This document shows positions 35,520 through 47,789 of a DNA stretch of 64,000 bases, in pieces. The notes beneath the pieces are model-generated. The model saw nothing but the letters and a program-made list of their open reading frames with translations, was not told the origin of the DNA and ran no database searches. The translations under genes were made by a program, and so were the position numbers. The DNA comes from Schistosoma haematobium (taxonomy: Eukaryota; Platyhelminthes; Trematoda; Strigeidida; Schistosomatidae), in contig NC_067196.1 of NCBI RefSeq assembly GCF_000699445.3, positions 76,019,864 to 76,083,863 on the forward strand, read 5' to 3'. Every line of letters starts with the position of its first letter. Position 1 is the stretch's first letter.

Positions 35520-35770
35520 TCTCATAAGTAAGTGGCTATCTGAATTTAGTAATTCAGTGGATAGTACATCAGTAGTTTGAAGGGAAATATACTGGGTTAA
35601 ATTACTGTTATGAATCTCAGCAATGGGACCCAGGTACATCCAGTTGATGAGTCCAAAACAGGAATAATTAACACACTCCATCTCCTCACAGTTGCTTTTC
35701 TCTGGCTGATATAAATTTGGTGGATGAATTCCAATAAACATGAAATAACGAACTGAAGAGTCTTCTTCAC
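35520..35770 (+). repeat. SINE family B copy, decayed
   Basis: The tRNA-like block (attcagtggatagtacatc, actgggttaaatt) is followed by acatccagttgatgagtcc, where the ribozyme core begins UUGAUGA, and the GAAA part is missing. Confidence 0.55.
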
Positions 35771-35939
35771 ACATTTCAGTCAACTAATGAACCTCAGCTT
35801 TGGTGTAGATATTTCTCATCCAAGTACTGAAATTCCTCGTATAATGCTGCCATTGCATCATCATAACACTACGTCGTGAAATAAATGAAGTTGGAAGCTT
35901 CGAACACTGTACTCTGAGACTGTGATCATATTTGTCCTT

Positions 35940-38690
35940 AGACCCAGGGTTTTCGTGCTGAATACTGTTTAAGGGTGTCAGCACGAATTGCCGATGAATC
36001 AAACGGGGACGAAACAGTTGTTCCATACACCCTTGGATGAAACCCGAAAACAATCACCTTTTAACGACGAATTTGGGCATGGAGTCGGCAACCCCTTGCT
36101 AAAAATCGCCAACCAGGATAGACAAATCAAACCATTTAAACTCTGCTCTGCGATTTGAGGGAAGAATTATGACATCTCATGATGAAAGCCAATCTTTTTC
36201 GGAAGTCACGATACTGATGCCCCTTTAACAACCAGAGAAACAATTTTTATAGGTACATGGAACGCTCGGGCAATGTGGGAGACAGGAAGGACCAGTCAAA
36301 CAGCTGAGTAAATCTGGAGATATAACTTGACAGTTCTTGGAATTAGTGAAAACCATTGGACCCAAACTGGACAGGAAAGGGTAGATTTAAGAGAGATAGT
36401 GCTGTAATCTCGTCACGAAGAAGAAAATACCCCACACCCTCAGAGAGTTGCTATGATGCTGACCAAAGTAGCACGAAATTCACTTATAGGATGGGAATCT
36501 CATGGATCCAATATCATCAAAACATCTTTCAAAACAAAGAATGAGGGAATCACATTGAATGTCATCCATTGTTATGCACCCACTATCGATAGTAGTGACG
36601 ATAATAAAAGTCAGTTTAACGGGAGGCTGCAGTCGATCTCAGATAAGTATCTAGGAGGGGACCTGAACAACTTGATGAAGGACTTGGACGCCAAAGTCGA
36701 AATGGACGACATCAGGTATCAAGATATCATGGGACGACATGGATTTACTGGGATAAAGGAACGAGGGTGGCAACAAAGTTGCAAATTTATGCGTAATCAA
36801 AAAAATGGTTATACGCGGCACAATATTCCCCCACAAGTCCATACACAAGGCTACGAGGGTCTAAACGTATCACATTACACAGAAAAAGATCGATCATGTT
36901 TGCATCACTAAAAGTTCATAAAGTCAATGGAAGAGATAAGGTAATGACATAGTGTCAAATCACCACCTGCTTGTGGCCAAGATGAAACTGAAGCATAACA
37001 AACACTGGACATCTGGGGAAACAGCAGTACAACGCTTCAATACAGCCTTCCGATACGACACTAAAAAACTCAACAAATTCAAAAAAGATCTCAACAACAG
37101 CGTCAAAGCCTAACAACATCTACTCGAAGAAGAGAATAATACATTGGAAGACAACTGCAAACGGATTAAAGAAGCACCAACTTCAACGTATCGGGAGATT
37201 CTGAGCCTCAATCAACATCATCATAACGGATGGATCACTACGAAAATCCTGGACAAGATTCAAGAAAGGAAGAAGAACAAGAAGACAGCAACAAACAACA
37301 GTCAAACAAGAACAGAGATAGTCAAGGCACGAACTGAATACACAGGAGTAAACAAACGAGTGAAAAGAGCATCATAGATGACAAGCTGAAATACGAGGAA
37401 CACTTAGCAATGACGGAGGAAAAAGCTGTATGAGAACGAAGTTTAAAACGACTATATGACACAACGAAGAAACTAGTAGGGAAATATGGTAAGCCAGAGA
37501 GATCAATCAAGGATACAGAAGTCAGGTCAACCACCGAGATTCAAGGATAGAGGAACAGATGGGTAAAGCAATTTGAGGAACACTTGAATAGACCGGTTCC
37601 ACAGGATATCGAAGTAGCACACACAGATATTCCTACAGATATCACTGCACCAACGATTACAGAAATCAGGATGGTCATCAGACAGATGAGGTATGGGGAA
37701 GCAGCAGTACATGGAAATATACCAGTTGAAGCACTGAAGTAACACACAGAAATAAATATAAACATGCTTCATGTTCTATTAAGTAAGATTTGGGATGAAG
37801 AACACGTGCCACCAACAGACTGAAAAGAGGGATGTTTCACCAAGAGACTAAAGAAAGATCTGAACAAATGTGAGATCTACATAGACATCACACTACTATC
37901 AGTACCAGAAAACGTTTTCAGCAGAGTGTTACTGAACCAGATTAAAAATTTAGTGGAAACACAACTTCCAGATCAACTGACCGGATTCCGTAAAGATCAT
38001 GGGATCGAATCGTGACACTACTAATAATTGCTGAACAATCAGTTGAATGAAACTCGTCACCATACATCAACTTCCTTGAATATGAGAAGGCGTTGGATAG
38101 TGTGGATAGGAGAATATTATGGAAACTCCCTTGACACTACGGAGTATCTGAGAAAATCACCAATACTATTCGGAATTCGTACTATGAACTACAATGCAGG
38201 GTGATGTATGGACGACAGCTGAGAGATGCATTCTAAATGAGAATCGGAGTCAGACAAGCGTGCTCAATCTTACCCCTTCTCTTCCTTCTAGTGGTTGATT
38301 AGATTATGAAGACCTTCATATCGGAGGAAAAGCACCGAATACAATGGATAACTTAGATGCAGCTAAACGACTTGGATTTCACAAATCACCTAGCTCTCTT
38401 ATTCCATTCGCTCGAATAAATGCAAGTGAAAACATTCAGTGTAGCAGCGATCTCTGAATCAGTAAGCCTCAACACACACGAGGGAAAATGCAAGATCATC
38501 AAATACAACAAGAAGAACGCAAACCCAATCATACTTCATGTAGAACCTCATGAGGAGATGGGGGCGTTCGCATATCTGAGTAGTATCATCGATGAACAGG
38601 GAAAATCTGATGCAGCTGTGAACGTAAAAATTGAAAAGTGCATTAAGTGCAGCATTTCTACAATTGAACGACATGCTACAAGTTATGCGT
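35940..38690 (+). mobile_element. SR2-type LINE, subfamily 2, copy 2 (3'-truncated)
   Basis: The longest copy of the divergent SR2 subfamily. An upstream untranslated-looking part (about 35,940-36,228) leads into the endonuclease domain, linker and reverse transcriptase, ending abruptly near 38,690 without the C-terminal region or the TAAG tail. The 5' limit is uncertain. Confidence 0.8.
36228..38690 (+). pseudogene. SR2-type endonuclease/reverse-transcriptase pseudogene
   Basis: Conceptual translation starts TTRETIFIGTWNARAMWETG (endonuclease start with the TWN asparagine), then GWESHGSNIIK.SFKTKNEGIT, VIHCYAPT, QDIMGRHG, the SNHHLLVAKMKLKHNKHW end of the endonuclease, a long linker, EIRMVIRQMRYGEAAVHGNI and the reverse transcriptase. 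Motif A is LEYEKALDSVD, so the catalytic aspartate of [10 protein letters not shown] is glutamate. Motif C is LDFTNHLALL, so FADD has become FTNH. Several stops and frameshifts interrupt it. It is catalytically dead on sight. Near-identical stretches in the copy at 19,075 show the same altered residues, so some changes predate the two insertions. Confidence 0.85.
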
Positions 38691-39079
38691 CATTCAAAAC
38701 AAATTATACTGAATACTGGGATGTCGAGATTTAAACAATTAAAACAGTTAACAAAGTTATCAACAAGTCTACAACATTTAATTCTAGATAATTAAAATAA
38801 TTCGTGTCACTGAATAAAATTAGGCAGAATTCAGGGAAGAAAATTTTCCTTACGACGAAATGAGTTACTTAAGCTGTACATCCGTATTTATAGTTTTATG
38901 CTAAATATACATCGGTAGAAGGATAGAAAACACTGCATCATAAAGTGATTCGTGACTAAAATTTAAATGAGGTTGCGTAATAACCAAAGGGCTAGAGAAG
39001 AATAAAAGGATGAACATAATATACAGGTCAGAACTATGAAAGATAATTGTCCACTTGACAGATATATTAAGTATGTAAC
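38691..39079. other. AT-rich stretch, no gene seen
   Basis: Sequence beyond the SR2 truncation, with no repeat recognised. Confidence 0.4.
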
Positions 39080-39245
39080 TAGCGTTGGAAACCAGGACGA
39101 AAGTTCCGTCCTATTTAAGGCTTATCAGCCGGACTTATATGGATCTAAGTATTATTATTATTCATATCGGAATTGTAACCCGATACCTTTCGTTTTAAAC
39201 ACTTGACGTATTGTCCATTGATCTACTAAGTCAGAATATAAATAG
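39080..39245 (-). repeat. SINE family B copy
   Basis: The minus strand gives ggctgataag (core CUGAUAA), a stem-II-like cttaaataggac, GGAA for GAAA, and gtcctgg. The tRNA-like part to its right has a run like gggttacaattcc. The ribozyme has two core changes. Confidence 0.65.
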
Positions 39246-40254
39246 TAAAATACTTTCAACTATGTTCTTGCCCATTGGTCATTCATACTGTTAATCAGTT
39301 TCTTGTTTGCTTATTAATTGCCTTTTGTTTATACATTTCAATGTTTTCGTTTATTTATGTACAAGTTGAAAAATAAGCCGAAAAAAATACAAAGTTAACA
39401 ATCCCATCTTTATTTATTGTTTATTTTAACCTCATTTTCATCATCTTGTTTATACCTTCATTTCAATTATCATATGTACACATACATATATATATGAACA
39501 AGTGTATACGTGTGTATGATTGTATGCTAATTAGTTTATTTCTTAAACAATTGAAATATTTATCAACTATATAATCACTTTTGATGTTTTACGGTTAAAA
39601 TACACATAGATATACAAGATATTGAGTATAATTTCTTTAACTAGTTAGCGGATACTCTCATTTTAGCCATTCACTAACTTTCACTAATTCGATATTCTTT
39701 ATTTCTTAAATCTAATTTATGTCAATGTAATTCTTTCTCTTTTTTTCTTTTTTTCAAATGTTCTTAAATCGGTTCAGTTTATTAATAAATTTATTTATTT
39801 ATTTATTTATTGTAAATAGTAATTATTAATTATAAAAATGAGGATAGTAAGGATCAACTCCAAGTATACAATTAATTAATTCAATAAATAATAACATTAA
39901 TGAACAAATAATAATAATAATGACAATGATCATAGTAATAGTTATGATAATAATGATATTACAGAAAGAAATTAAAAGTTGAACAATATTAAGTGATAAC
40001 AATACTGATAACGATAGTTGAACAATTGTTTATTTGATCTAAAAAGAAAAACAAAACAATAAGATGATATTGTTATAATTAATGAAATGTATTCATAAAA
40101 TAACGGTCAACAATTAGGTTGGGTATTCATAATAGTAATAATAATAATAATAATATCATTTGGGAACAAGAATTTATTATTGGATTGTAACACCCAGATA
40201 AAGATATTTTATCGGTTGTTTGTAATATTTTTGAAACAAAAGAAATGAGAATAA
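39246..40254. other. AT-rich stretch with (TTTA)n and (AAT)n
   Basis: Microsatellites (TTTA)n at 39,788-39,810 and (AAT)n at 40,135-40,154. No gene seen. Confidence 0.5.
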
Positions 40255-40850
40255 ATGGTATTTTTAGTAGGTTTACTTAGTTATATACAACTGTTACCCC
40301 TCTTAGAGGAAGATAGGCCAACTACTAGTATTCTCCATTCAAATCTGTCCTCTGCTCACCTTCCAGTTGTTTACAATTGTTATTTATCCCTTTTATGTCT
40401 GCCTACACTTCTCAACACAATGTGTTCTTTGGTCTCCCTCTTTTCCTTTTCCCTTCAGAACTATAAGTTAGCACTTGCTTTATCATACAGTTTAATGATT
40501 TCCTCAATGTATGTCCTATCCACTACCACTGTCTTTCCCTAATTTCCTATTCCTATAGAACTTAACTTGTTCTCTCCCATAGTGGGTTGTTGCTGATGGA
40601 ATCTGACCAACGGACATTGAGTATCTTACGTAGACGAATGTTCATAACTACTTGTACATTTCTGATGATGTTTGTTGTAGTTGTGGAAGTTTCAATTCCA
40701 CACAGTCAAACTAATTGTGTTGACGTTGTCTTTACAGATTGTGACTTTGATGTTGGCTTTCAGACAGTTGTTTCAAGTTTCATATGTTCTTTTTTTATAG
40801 CAATGCAGTTCCTGCTTTGCTAATCCTTGCCCTTAATTTTAATATCCTAT
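40255..40850 (-). mobile_element. SR2-type LINE, subfamily 2, copy 3 (3' part)
   Basis: The minus strand carries the C-terminal half of the SR2 frame, with the same subfamily-specific changes as 20,140-20,600. The two stretches are almost the same over some 400 bp, including a shared MLLMESDQRTLSIL reading in the opposite frame. Its left end is the decayed tail (ttacttagtt). It starts where copy 2 stops, with a short overlap of the ARIGKA region, so it is not a simple inversion of the missing part of copy 2. Confidence 0.8.
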
Positions 40851-41189
40851 CCTTAATAATAAAGAGTGTTGATGGTAATTTGTATCATTAAGTAGGTTTT
40901 AGTAATCTGGTGTATGTTTAATACAATGGTTGGATAATTTATTCTGATCATGTTTATTGTGTCTCGTTTCTTCAAACAGGAATCATCTGTATAAAGATTG
41001 TTTTACTTTTCGTAGTGTTTTTTTCTCTTTAATTGTTTAACAACCTAGAAACAAGACATGATTAATTCATAACAGATCTATTATTTTATAGGTTAATTGA
41101 AATTCCTGAATTTGTACTTGATATTATAAGGTGATTTACGGAAATTTTTTAAAAATTCACTTTGTATTGGTTCTTTGAATTTTCCCACT

Positions 41190-41415
41190 GATGTTCAGGA
41201 CTACAATTGATCATTCTCTTACTGATATATACGTATTCTATGCGGATTGCCTCGATAATGTCATAAGTCATAAACATTATAAGCAAAGATGGATAATGGC
41301 TAACGGTAGAATCCAGGACGCATGTTTCGTTTCCTTTGGGACTCGGCAGCTTGATATACATGCATCCTACAGTTTACATTCACTCCAGGACTAGAACCCA
41401 ATATTCTTTCTGGCA
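41190..41415 (-). repeat. SINE family B copy
   Basis: Nearly full length, with the head block at 41,195-41,280, aagcaaagatggataatggc, the hammerhead segment at 41,309-41,352 and the reversed tRNA-like part. The ribozyme has CTGCCGA for CTGANGA (one core change), a short stem II, an intact GAAAC and an intact GTC. Confidence 0.7.
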
Positions 41416-41864
41416 TGATAAATAAAAATAATGCCTTTGTCGGTAATTTAATAACATTGATTTTTATTGTTAAATTATCAATCGTTTATTCAACGAATAG
41501 CTACTTATGATTTGAATGTAAATAAAAAGATTTAAATATTTTAATAAAATTATGATTATTCATCTATTTGACTAATATTTCAAATTGTCTAGAATGTGTT
41601 CGGTTAACTCAATCAGCGAATTAACATTTTTACTAAACTCACCATTGATACAATACAGTCAACATGATTGAATATACTGAAATATTAGAAATGACCAAAT
41701 TGTTAATTTATTAATGAAACTTATTTCTAGATGTCAACTGTGAATAGATTTTCAAAAAAGAAAGAAAGATTACTTCACATCCTCTTTTTAAAGAAACAAA
41801 ATGTATAACTTACTTTATATTACCTCATTAAGAAAAAAAAGGTATTAATACTAGTGACTGGCTT
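41416..41864. other. AT-rich stretch, no gene seen
   Basis: No feature recognised. Confidence 0.45.
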
Positions 41865-42225
41865 CAAGAGGTATTTCCTGGAGTTTTAGTGGGAAGTTCA
41901 ACCGGGTCTATTGTGAGGTAGTAACTCACTGAAGACAATGTTAGACGTGTGGCTAAATTTTGTGGATTGTTTAAAATTAGACGTTAACACCGTTGGATAA
42001 CAGCCAGCTTAGTGGTCTAAATGTTAAGCGTTCGCGCGTGAGACCGATAAGTCCTGGGTTCAAATTCGGCGGGGCGGGATCATGGATGTGCACTGTTGAG
42101 GAGTTCCATAAAAGGATGAAACCGCCATCCAGTGCTTCCAGGTTTTCCATAATGGTCTAGCTTCAAATGACTCATGACCACAACCATTGAGATTACTATA
42201 ATATCCACAAAAACCTTTCTGATAA
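41865..42225 (+). repeat. SINE family A copy, full length
   Basis: The complete order is head (gtatttcctggagttttag), gtagtaactcactgaagaca, a region ending ttagacgttaacaccgttgg, A-box-like cagcttagtggtctaaatg, B-box-like gggttcaaattcg (42,057-42,069), hammerhead segment (42,089-42,134), cttccaggttttcc, and the tail with catgacc and ccacaaaaacc. In the ribozyme the C of CUGA is U and stem II is damaged. Confidence 0.8.
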
Positions 42226-42887
42226 TATTTATTTGTTTGTTTAAAATGATAAATATTTACATTAGTTGATTTTAAAAGGAATATTGAATAGACATAGTTT
42301 TTTAAAGACTATTCTTATTGTTACAATGTTCAAATTATGTTCAGTATGTATTAAGTAGCGATTATAATCTGCTAATATTAAAACTGAATAAGATGAGAAA
42401 TTTTTTTTATGGATGATGATCAATTCATTACTTGTGTACATACTACTGCTTTTACCTGTTTATTGAGGTACGTTATTTTTAGTTGAATACAAGTACACTG
42501 GAACAAATTCAATGAATGGATTTTACAAGATATATTACTAAATTATTGTATCACTTAATATTTGTTTGAGTTACATACAAAATAACTGTCTACAGAGTTT
42601 AGTCAACAGATTAAAATTCAATCTTAGATAAAGTTATTCTTTATTACTAATGGTAAAGGTTTGAATTCTCTTGATATTATTATACAGTAAAGATATGACA
42701 ATTATTATTTAGTATTGAAACTCTGTACAACCAGGAGATGTATTTCAATTCACTTAAAACGTACATCTTGATATTGAGGCTTCCATTGAAACTAAAACGC
42801 AAGACTAATCATTTTGAAAGTCACAAAACTATCTTCCAATCTAATAAATTAATTCAATCATTAACTAGTACAACAAGAATAATATTT
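42226..42887. other. AT-rich stretch, no gene seen
   Basis: No feature recognised. Confidence 0.45.
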
Positions 42888-43100
42888 ATCAGTATAGGGT
42901 TGTGGAGATTGTTAAGTTTTTGATTGAGATCATGAATCGATTGATGTTAGACCACCACTGAAAACCTGGAAGCACTGAACGGTCATTTCTCCCTAGTATG
43001 AGACTCCTCAAAAGTGTGCATCTACGATTCTACACACAGAATTCAAGCCCAGAACCTCGGATCTCGCATGCGAACGCTTTTGATTACTACTCTTAATAGT
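42888..43100 (-). repeat. SINE family A copy
   Basis: On the minus strand, the tRNA-like head is cut near 43,080. The hammerhead segment has UUGAGGA and GUU for GUC, and the tail (gatctcaatcaaaaactta, cacaaccctatactgata) is well kept. Confidence 0.7.
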
Positions 43101-43512
43101 AGAAACAATACTTGAATGTTGATCTATCTCATACAGAATAATGTATGATAGACAACTCATACCATTGTTATTTATCAACACTAAAAGTATTCATTTTTCA
43201 TTTCACTATGCATTTTTAGTGTTCCAATTAACGAACCTTCCTCTTCGTATTTATTGTCATCATCACCAACTTCATCATTATGATTATCAATGTCGTCTTC
43301 ATATTTTTCTCCTTCTCATTACTAATCTTTAATGTAAAAAAAGGACTGGCATACATTACACAAAATAAAACAAATAAATACACCTTTCTTCAGATAATAA
43401 CAATTCTGTTATCACTTATTCCCCATGCTATGCTACTCCTTTTGAATCTGATAATGTTGGGAGTGATCTTACACCACACCTGCTGCTGGATGACTCTGTC
43501 TCTAACTTAATA

Positions 43513-44846
43513 GTGAGTTCCACCTCAAGATCAAAAGGTATCGATAATATCAAGAGTGAATTAACCACTATCTTTAAGCAACTAAACGACATGCGTTCTA
43601 AAGTTGAGTCACTTGCTAGCTCTTTATCAAAACATGATGATCTAAAACAGGAAATAAAGACACTATCACGACTAAACTGCTTTTGTCAAAAGGTATCGTT
43701 CCTGCGGAACTTGATGACATTATAAAAGCAGAATATGTTATCGACTTTATCGCTAATAAAGTTACCAAGCGAATAGTTTCTCGTAATAACGTGATTGTCT
43801 ATAATATACATGACAAAATCCCCATTAAAACTGTAAGGATTTCGATATTAAAAGCATCTAACCTTCAAGACAGTCCATGCTAATGCATTCGACTTAATAA
43901 AAAGCACCAGAAATACTCGTGCCCAGTGTTGTTCAGATTCGACTCTCATATATTAGCTGAATAGTTAAAAGAATCCGAACGGCTAACCTGCATGCTTACG
44001 AAGTTTAGAAACGCTCATATAGTCTCAGATAAGACCACCAATCAAAGACTTACGCAAAAACGTACCTTGAACGAAAATAAAGGTGTTGAGATCACAACAA
44101 ACCACGATGCATCAGCTGCTAGATCCACTGAAGCAGCTACCCTATCTCACGTTCTTCAGTACTCTGATTTATCAATGAAGAGTGATAATTTGCCTGTTAT
44201 GCCTGTAGTGACATCTGATAACCAATGTACATCTAATGATGACACTAATCAGATATTACCCAGTTTACCATTAGAAGCCCATAAGCAAGTACTTAGTTCT
44301 AATGCTACAACTCATAAAAACACTGCCAAGATTAAAAAACCTATGCTACGTAAAAAGAATGTAAGTACAGAACCTTCTGGTTCTAGACCCAATAACAAAA
44401 ATATTACGATGACCCTACCAAATAAAAATAAGACTATACTTCCTGACACCATGCTTTACCCTACGCATCGTAGGGGAGGTTATAAGGGCAGACTTGATTC
44501 AAATGTCTCACAAGACGGCCACTGCAATCATTATGTAAGCAGGCCTAATATTGGACAGACCACAGTAAACCAACGTGCCCCACTGTTACCCTCGAACGTT
44601 TTAAATAATAAACCTGTAAGACGTAACTCTTCTCAACACTTTTCCATTGGGCAAGATGGATTACTAGGTTACTCGCCATCAACCCAACACCAACTAGCAG
44701 GTGCTTGTCTTAACTGTCCGTCTAGTCAAGTTCAACAAATTAATCCACTTCATCAAAATAATGATTTTGTTGGCCTTCAGAAATCCCTGGTCCCACTAGC
44801 AATACAGTTTGTTCAAACGATTGCCTATATAATCAGTCAAACATAA
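43513..44846 (+). pseudogene. CR1-type LINE ORF1 (nucleic-acid-binding) remnant
   Basis: Three open pieces belong together. 43,513-43,725 has a heptad-like, coiled-coil-prone segment (IFKQLNDMRSKVESLASSLS). After a frame change near 43,690 the frame runs through VIDFIANKVTKRIVSRNNVI to a stop at 43,881-43,883. A second stop in the same frame lies at 43,962-43,964, and the frame then stays open from 43,992 to 44,846 (284 codons). That last part is rich in S, T, N and Q and low in hydrophobic residues, with no zinc knuckle that I see. ORF1 proteins of such LINEs coat the element RNA. The role here is inferred from position before the endonuclease frame. The lesions mean that no full-length protein is made. 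Confidence 0.65.
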
Positions 44847-44874
44847 TAAACCACAACATCAATAAGGAAGCTCT

Positions 44875-47418
44875 CGGTTTTTTTGCACCCCATACTCCCT
44901 TTCTAAACTTATTACTTATCAATGCACGTTCACTTCTGAACAAAATTTCAGCCTTGAGAACATTAGCTTTTCTAGCCAAACCTTCTTTCATACTTATCAC
45001 TGAAACATGGTGCTCTCAAGCAGTATCTGATTCAGAATTAAATATCCAGAACTATCGACTCTATCGCTGTGACAGAGAAACGAAGCGAGGAGGTGGTTGC
45101 ATTATATATGCTTTAGATACCCTAACAACTAATAAAGTTGAAGATATTGTCCTGAATAATTTACCAGAATCAGTCTGGATATCAGTCAACACCCTGAATC
45201 ATAGTCTACTCTTTGGATGTATATACAGAGCTCCTGATAGTTCGAATAATGGGAACGATCTTATTACCAATGCATTCATACATCCATCTGCTCTAAACTT
45301 TAATGCTAAGGTTATCACTGGGGAATTCAATTGTTCTGGGATTAACTGGAGTACCGGTAGTTGTCAGTCATGTAATGATAAGTTCTCGGCAACCATTAAC
45401 ATGCACTGCTGTTCATAGTGAGTTCGTACCCCAACTAGAGGCAATAGTATACTCGATCTAATATTTAGTAGAGATTTTATCCCACTATCTGTAAAAGTAT
45501 ACGATGAATTTGAAAGCAGTGACCATCAGATAGTAGTTTGCGCTCTCCCTATCTATCCCTCTTATAACCGACCCATTAAAAAAACCTGTCAATATAGAGA
45601 CTAAAAGCATGCTGACTGGGATCTCCTGCATTCACTGATCGAACCTTCAGACTGAGATAACTTTTTTTATGTAATAATCTCATGGATGCTATCGACGAAC
45701 TTTATCTGATCGTTAACCCTTGTTTATATTCCTGTGTACCTCTTGAAACGTACAGGTTTAGTAAACCTTACAAATTATATATACCAGCTAAATATCGTAA
45801 TAAACTAAGACGCCTACAGAAACGTTATTTCAAGTCAAACAACTTCACGGCAGCTACACAAATCACAATAATTTTTAATCAAATTAGACAGAAGCACAGG
45901 TTAAAAGCCATTAATGAGGAGATACTAGCACTTAATACTAACTCAAAGGTACAAAACTTAACTCTCCTTTTCAATACACTCGTTAAAGCAACTCAAAATG
46001 TTGACATACCATGCATTCGGCATAATAGCACTTTTATATACGACTCTAAAACTATACCAGACCTTTTCAGTGGTATTTTTGCGAACGGTGTAGGAATCAT
46101 AAGTGGCTCTGCTTCAAGAGTTATGTGCGTGACTAGCGACTCAATAAAATCTATCTCCTTCACGTGCATGAAAATAAATGCCCTTAAGCTTTCTAGAGGT
46201 TATGGAGCAGATGGGATTTCATCCTTTCTCAACAAATAAGGTGGTCCAGATATTCCACTTCTTCTAAGGCTGTTTACTCTCTCTATGGAAACTGGTTCTT
46301 ATCTTTACTGTTGGAAAACCGCGTACATCATACCATGTTACAAATCTGGAGATAAGACTGACATGAACAATTATCGGCCGATAAATATTACTCCAGTTAT
46401 TTCTAGGATTATGGAAAAAATAAGTGATGAAGTTTCCGACTATTTACTCGCTGGGAAATTTACCAATGATACTCAACATGGATTTCTTAAAAATCGATCT
46501 TGCATGACATGTTACTTTTACTTCTTTAATTTAGTCTATTCTCTACGTAGCCAAGGATATCTAGTCTTAGTGATATATCTGGACATTTATAAAGCCTCTG
46601 ACATAGTTAACCACCAACTTCTTATAGGTAAACTCGAATCTTATGGGGTTCAAAATCCTTTGCTAGCTTGGTTTGATTCCTTTCTCAGCAATCGACATCA
46701 AGTAGTTAAAATTAACTCTTCACTGTCTAACGCTGTCCCTGTTAGAAGTGGTGTAATACAAGGTAGTGTCTAAGGCCCTCTGCTATTTTTAGTGTTTATC
46801 AATGATATTTGTGAAAGTTTTTGTGTGGGTAAGCCCCTTCTATATGCAGACGATCTTAAAGTAGTATATTCATTTTCTCCACATGAGCTGAAAAATATGC
46901 AAAATTGCATCAGCATGGAGCTCAACAAGGTAGCACAGTGGTGCTTAAAATGGCAACTGGAGCTTAATACGGCTAAATGTGGATGGATATGCTTCGGCGA
47001 TACATCACTCAACCTAGACCTTACCACAAGTGGAGAAGTGTTATCTAGGTTACATACAGTAGTAGACTTAGGACTTAGATACTCCTAAGACTTGTCGTTT
47101 ACAAAACAGATATTGAAACAGACCTCTAAGTCTCAATGTCTAGTAGGCTACATAACTCGAAACCTTTATAACAATGAGTCATGTATTTTAATGTACAAAG
47201 TTTGTGTTCGACCTCTTCTAGAATATTGCATGTTTATTCTTAGCAGTGCGTGCATAAGGGATAAATTAAGGCTGGAATCAGTACAGAGACGATTTACACT
47301 TCGTATTCTTGGAGCTGATTGTACCATACCAGGATTGAATTTGGTTAAAATCATAATTTGCATTGTTTCTTTTGTACTATTTAAACTGGTTTTAATTCTG
47401 GTTATTTATTTACTCTGA
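44875..47418 (+). pseudogene. CR1-type LINE ORF2: endonuclease-reverse transcriptase pseudogene
   Basis: The endonuclease begins LLINARSLLNK with the active-site asparagine at 44,921, followed by ITETW with the glutamate at 45,002, RGGGCIIYA, GCIYRAPDSS, the GEFN site (usually GDFN), and SDHQ at 45,518-45,529. The reverse transcriptase has WKTAYIIPCYKSGDKTDMNNYRPI, motif A YLDIYKASD (aspartate at 46,582), VRSGVIQGSV and motif C YADD at 46,843-46,854. The tail is VRPLLEYCMF...LESVQRRFTLRIL. Lesions: a double stop at 45,416-45,421, further stops and a frame change before 45,682, a stop at 46,237-46,239, a stop at 46,771-46,773 where a leucine is expected (GSV-L-GPLLF), and a stop at 47,086-47,088. 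Catalytic residues are mostly kept, so decay is modest. It acts, when intact, in the nucleus to nick DNA and copy the element RNA. Confidence 0.85.
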
Positions 47419-47495
47419 AGAAGTGGCTTACATTGAGTTACGAAACGTCAGAAATACAATTTTTCTACTCATTGGGAATATAACAAAAAATATAT

Positions 47496-47789
47496 TTATT
47501 ATTAAGAAATTTTTAATTAACATCAATCTTATATTGTGCTGACTAGTTTTCAACAAAATTGAAAGAAGCTACTTTAATTCAAAATGCATTGCTTATGGTG
47601 AAATTTCGATTATTATTATTAAGCCAATTCACTTACATATATACAATACTTAATAAACAATTAACAATGTAATGTTATACTTAGTAGTATCGAAACGGGT
47701 ATTCTTGTCAGTATATAGATAATGATCGATAAATAATAAGTTCACTAGGAGACAATATATTTCACTAATTATTAATAATTCCAATGTTT
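47496..47789. other. AT-rich flank of the CR1 element
   Basis: No feature recognised. Confidence 0.4.

Larger units (their letters stand above)
43430..47495 (+). mobile_element. CR1-type LINE, nearly full length
   Basis: Two consecutive coding parts, an ORF1 with a coiled-coil-like start and an ORF2 with endonuclease then reverse transcriptase, followed by a short 3' region (ctgaagaagtggcttacatt at 47,416-47,435). The layout and the LINARSLLNK / VRSGVIQGSV / LLYADDLK motifs are those of CR1-like elements; I think SR1-like but do not claim the family. The 5' border is uncertain and no target-site duplication was found. Confidence 0.8.

Noticed and set aside
36228..40850. Copy 2 and copy 3 as one SR2 element split by an inversion
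   Set aside because: They overlap in the ARIGKA-coding region and are 1.5 kb apart, so two insertions or a more complex event are needed.
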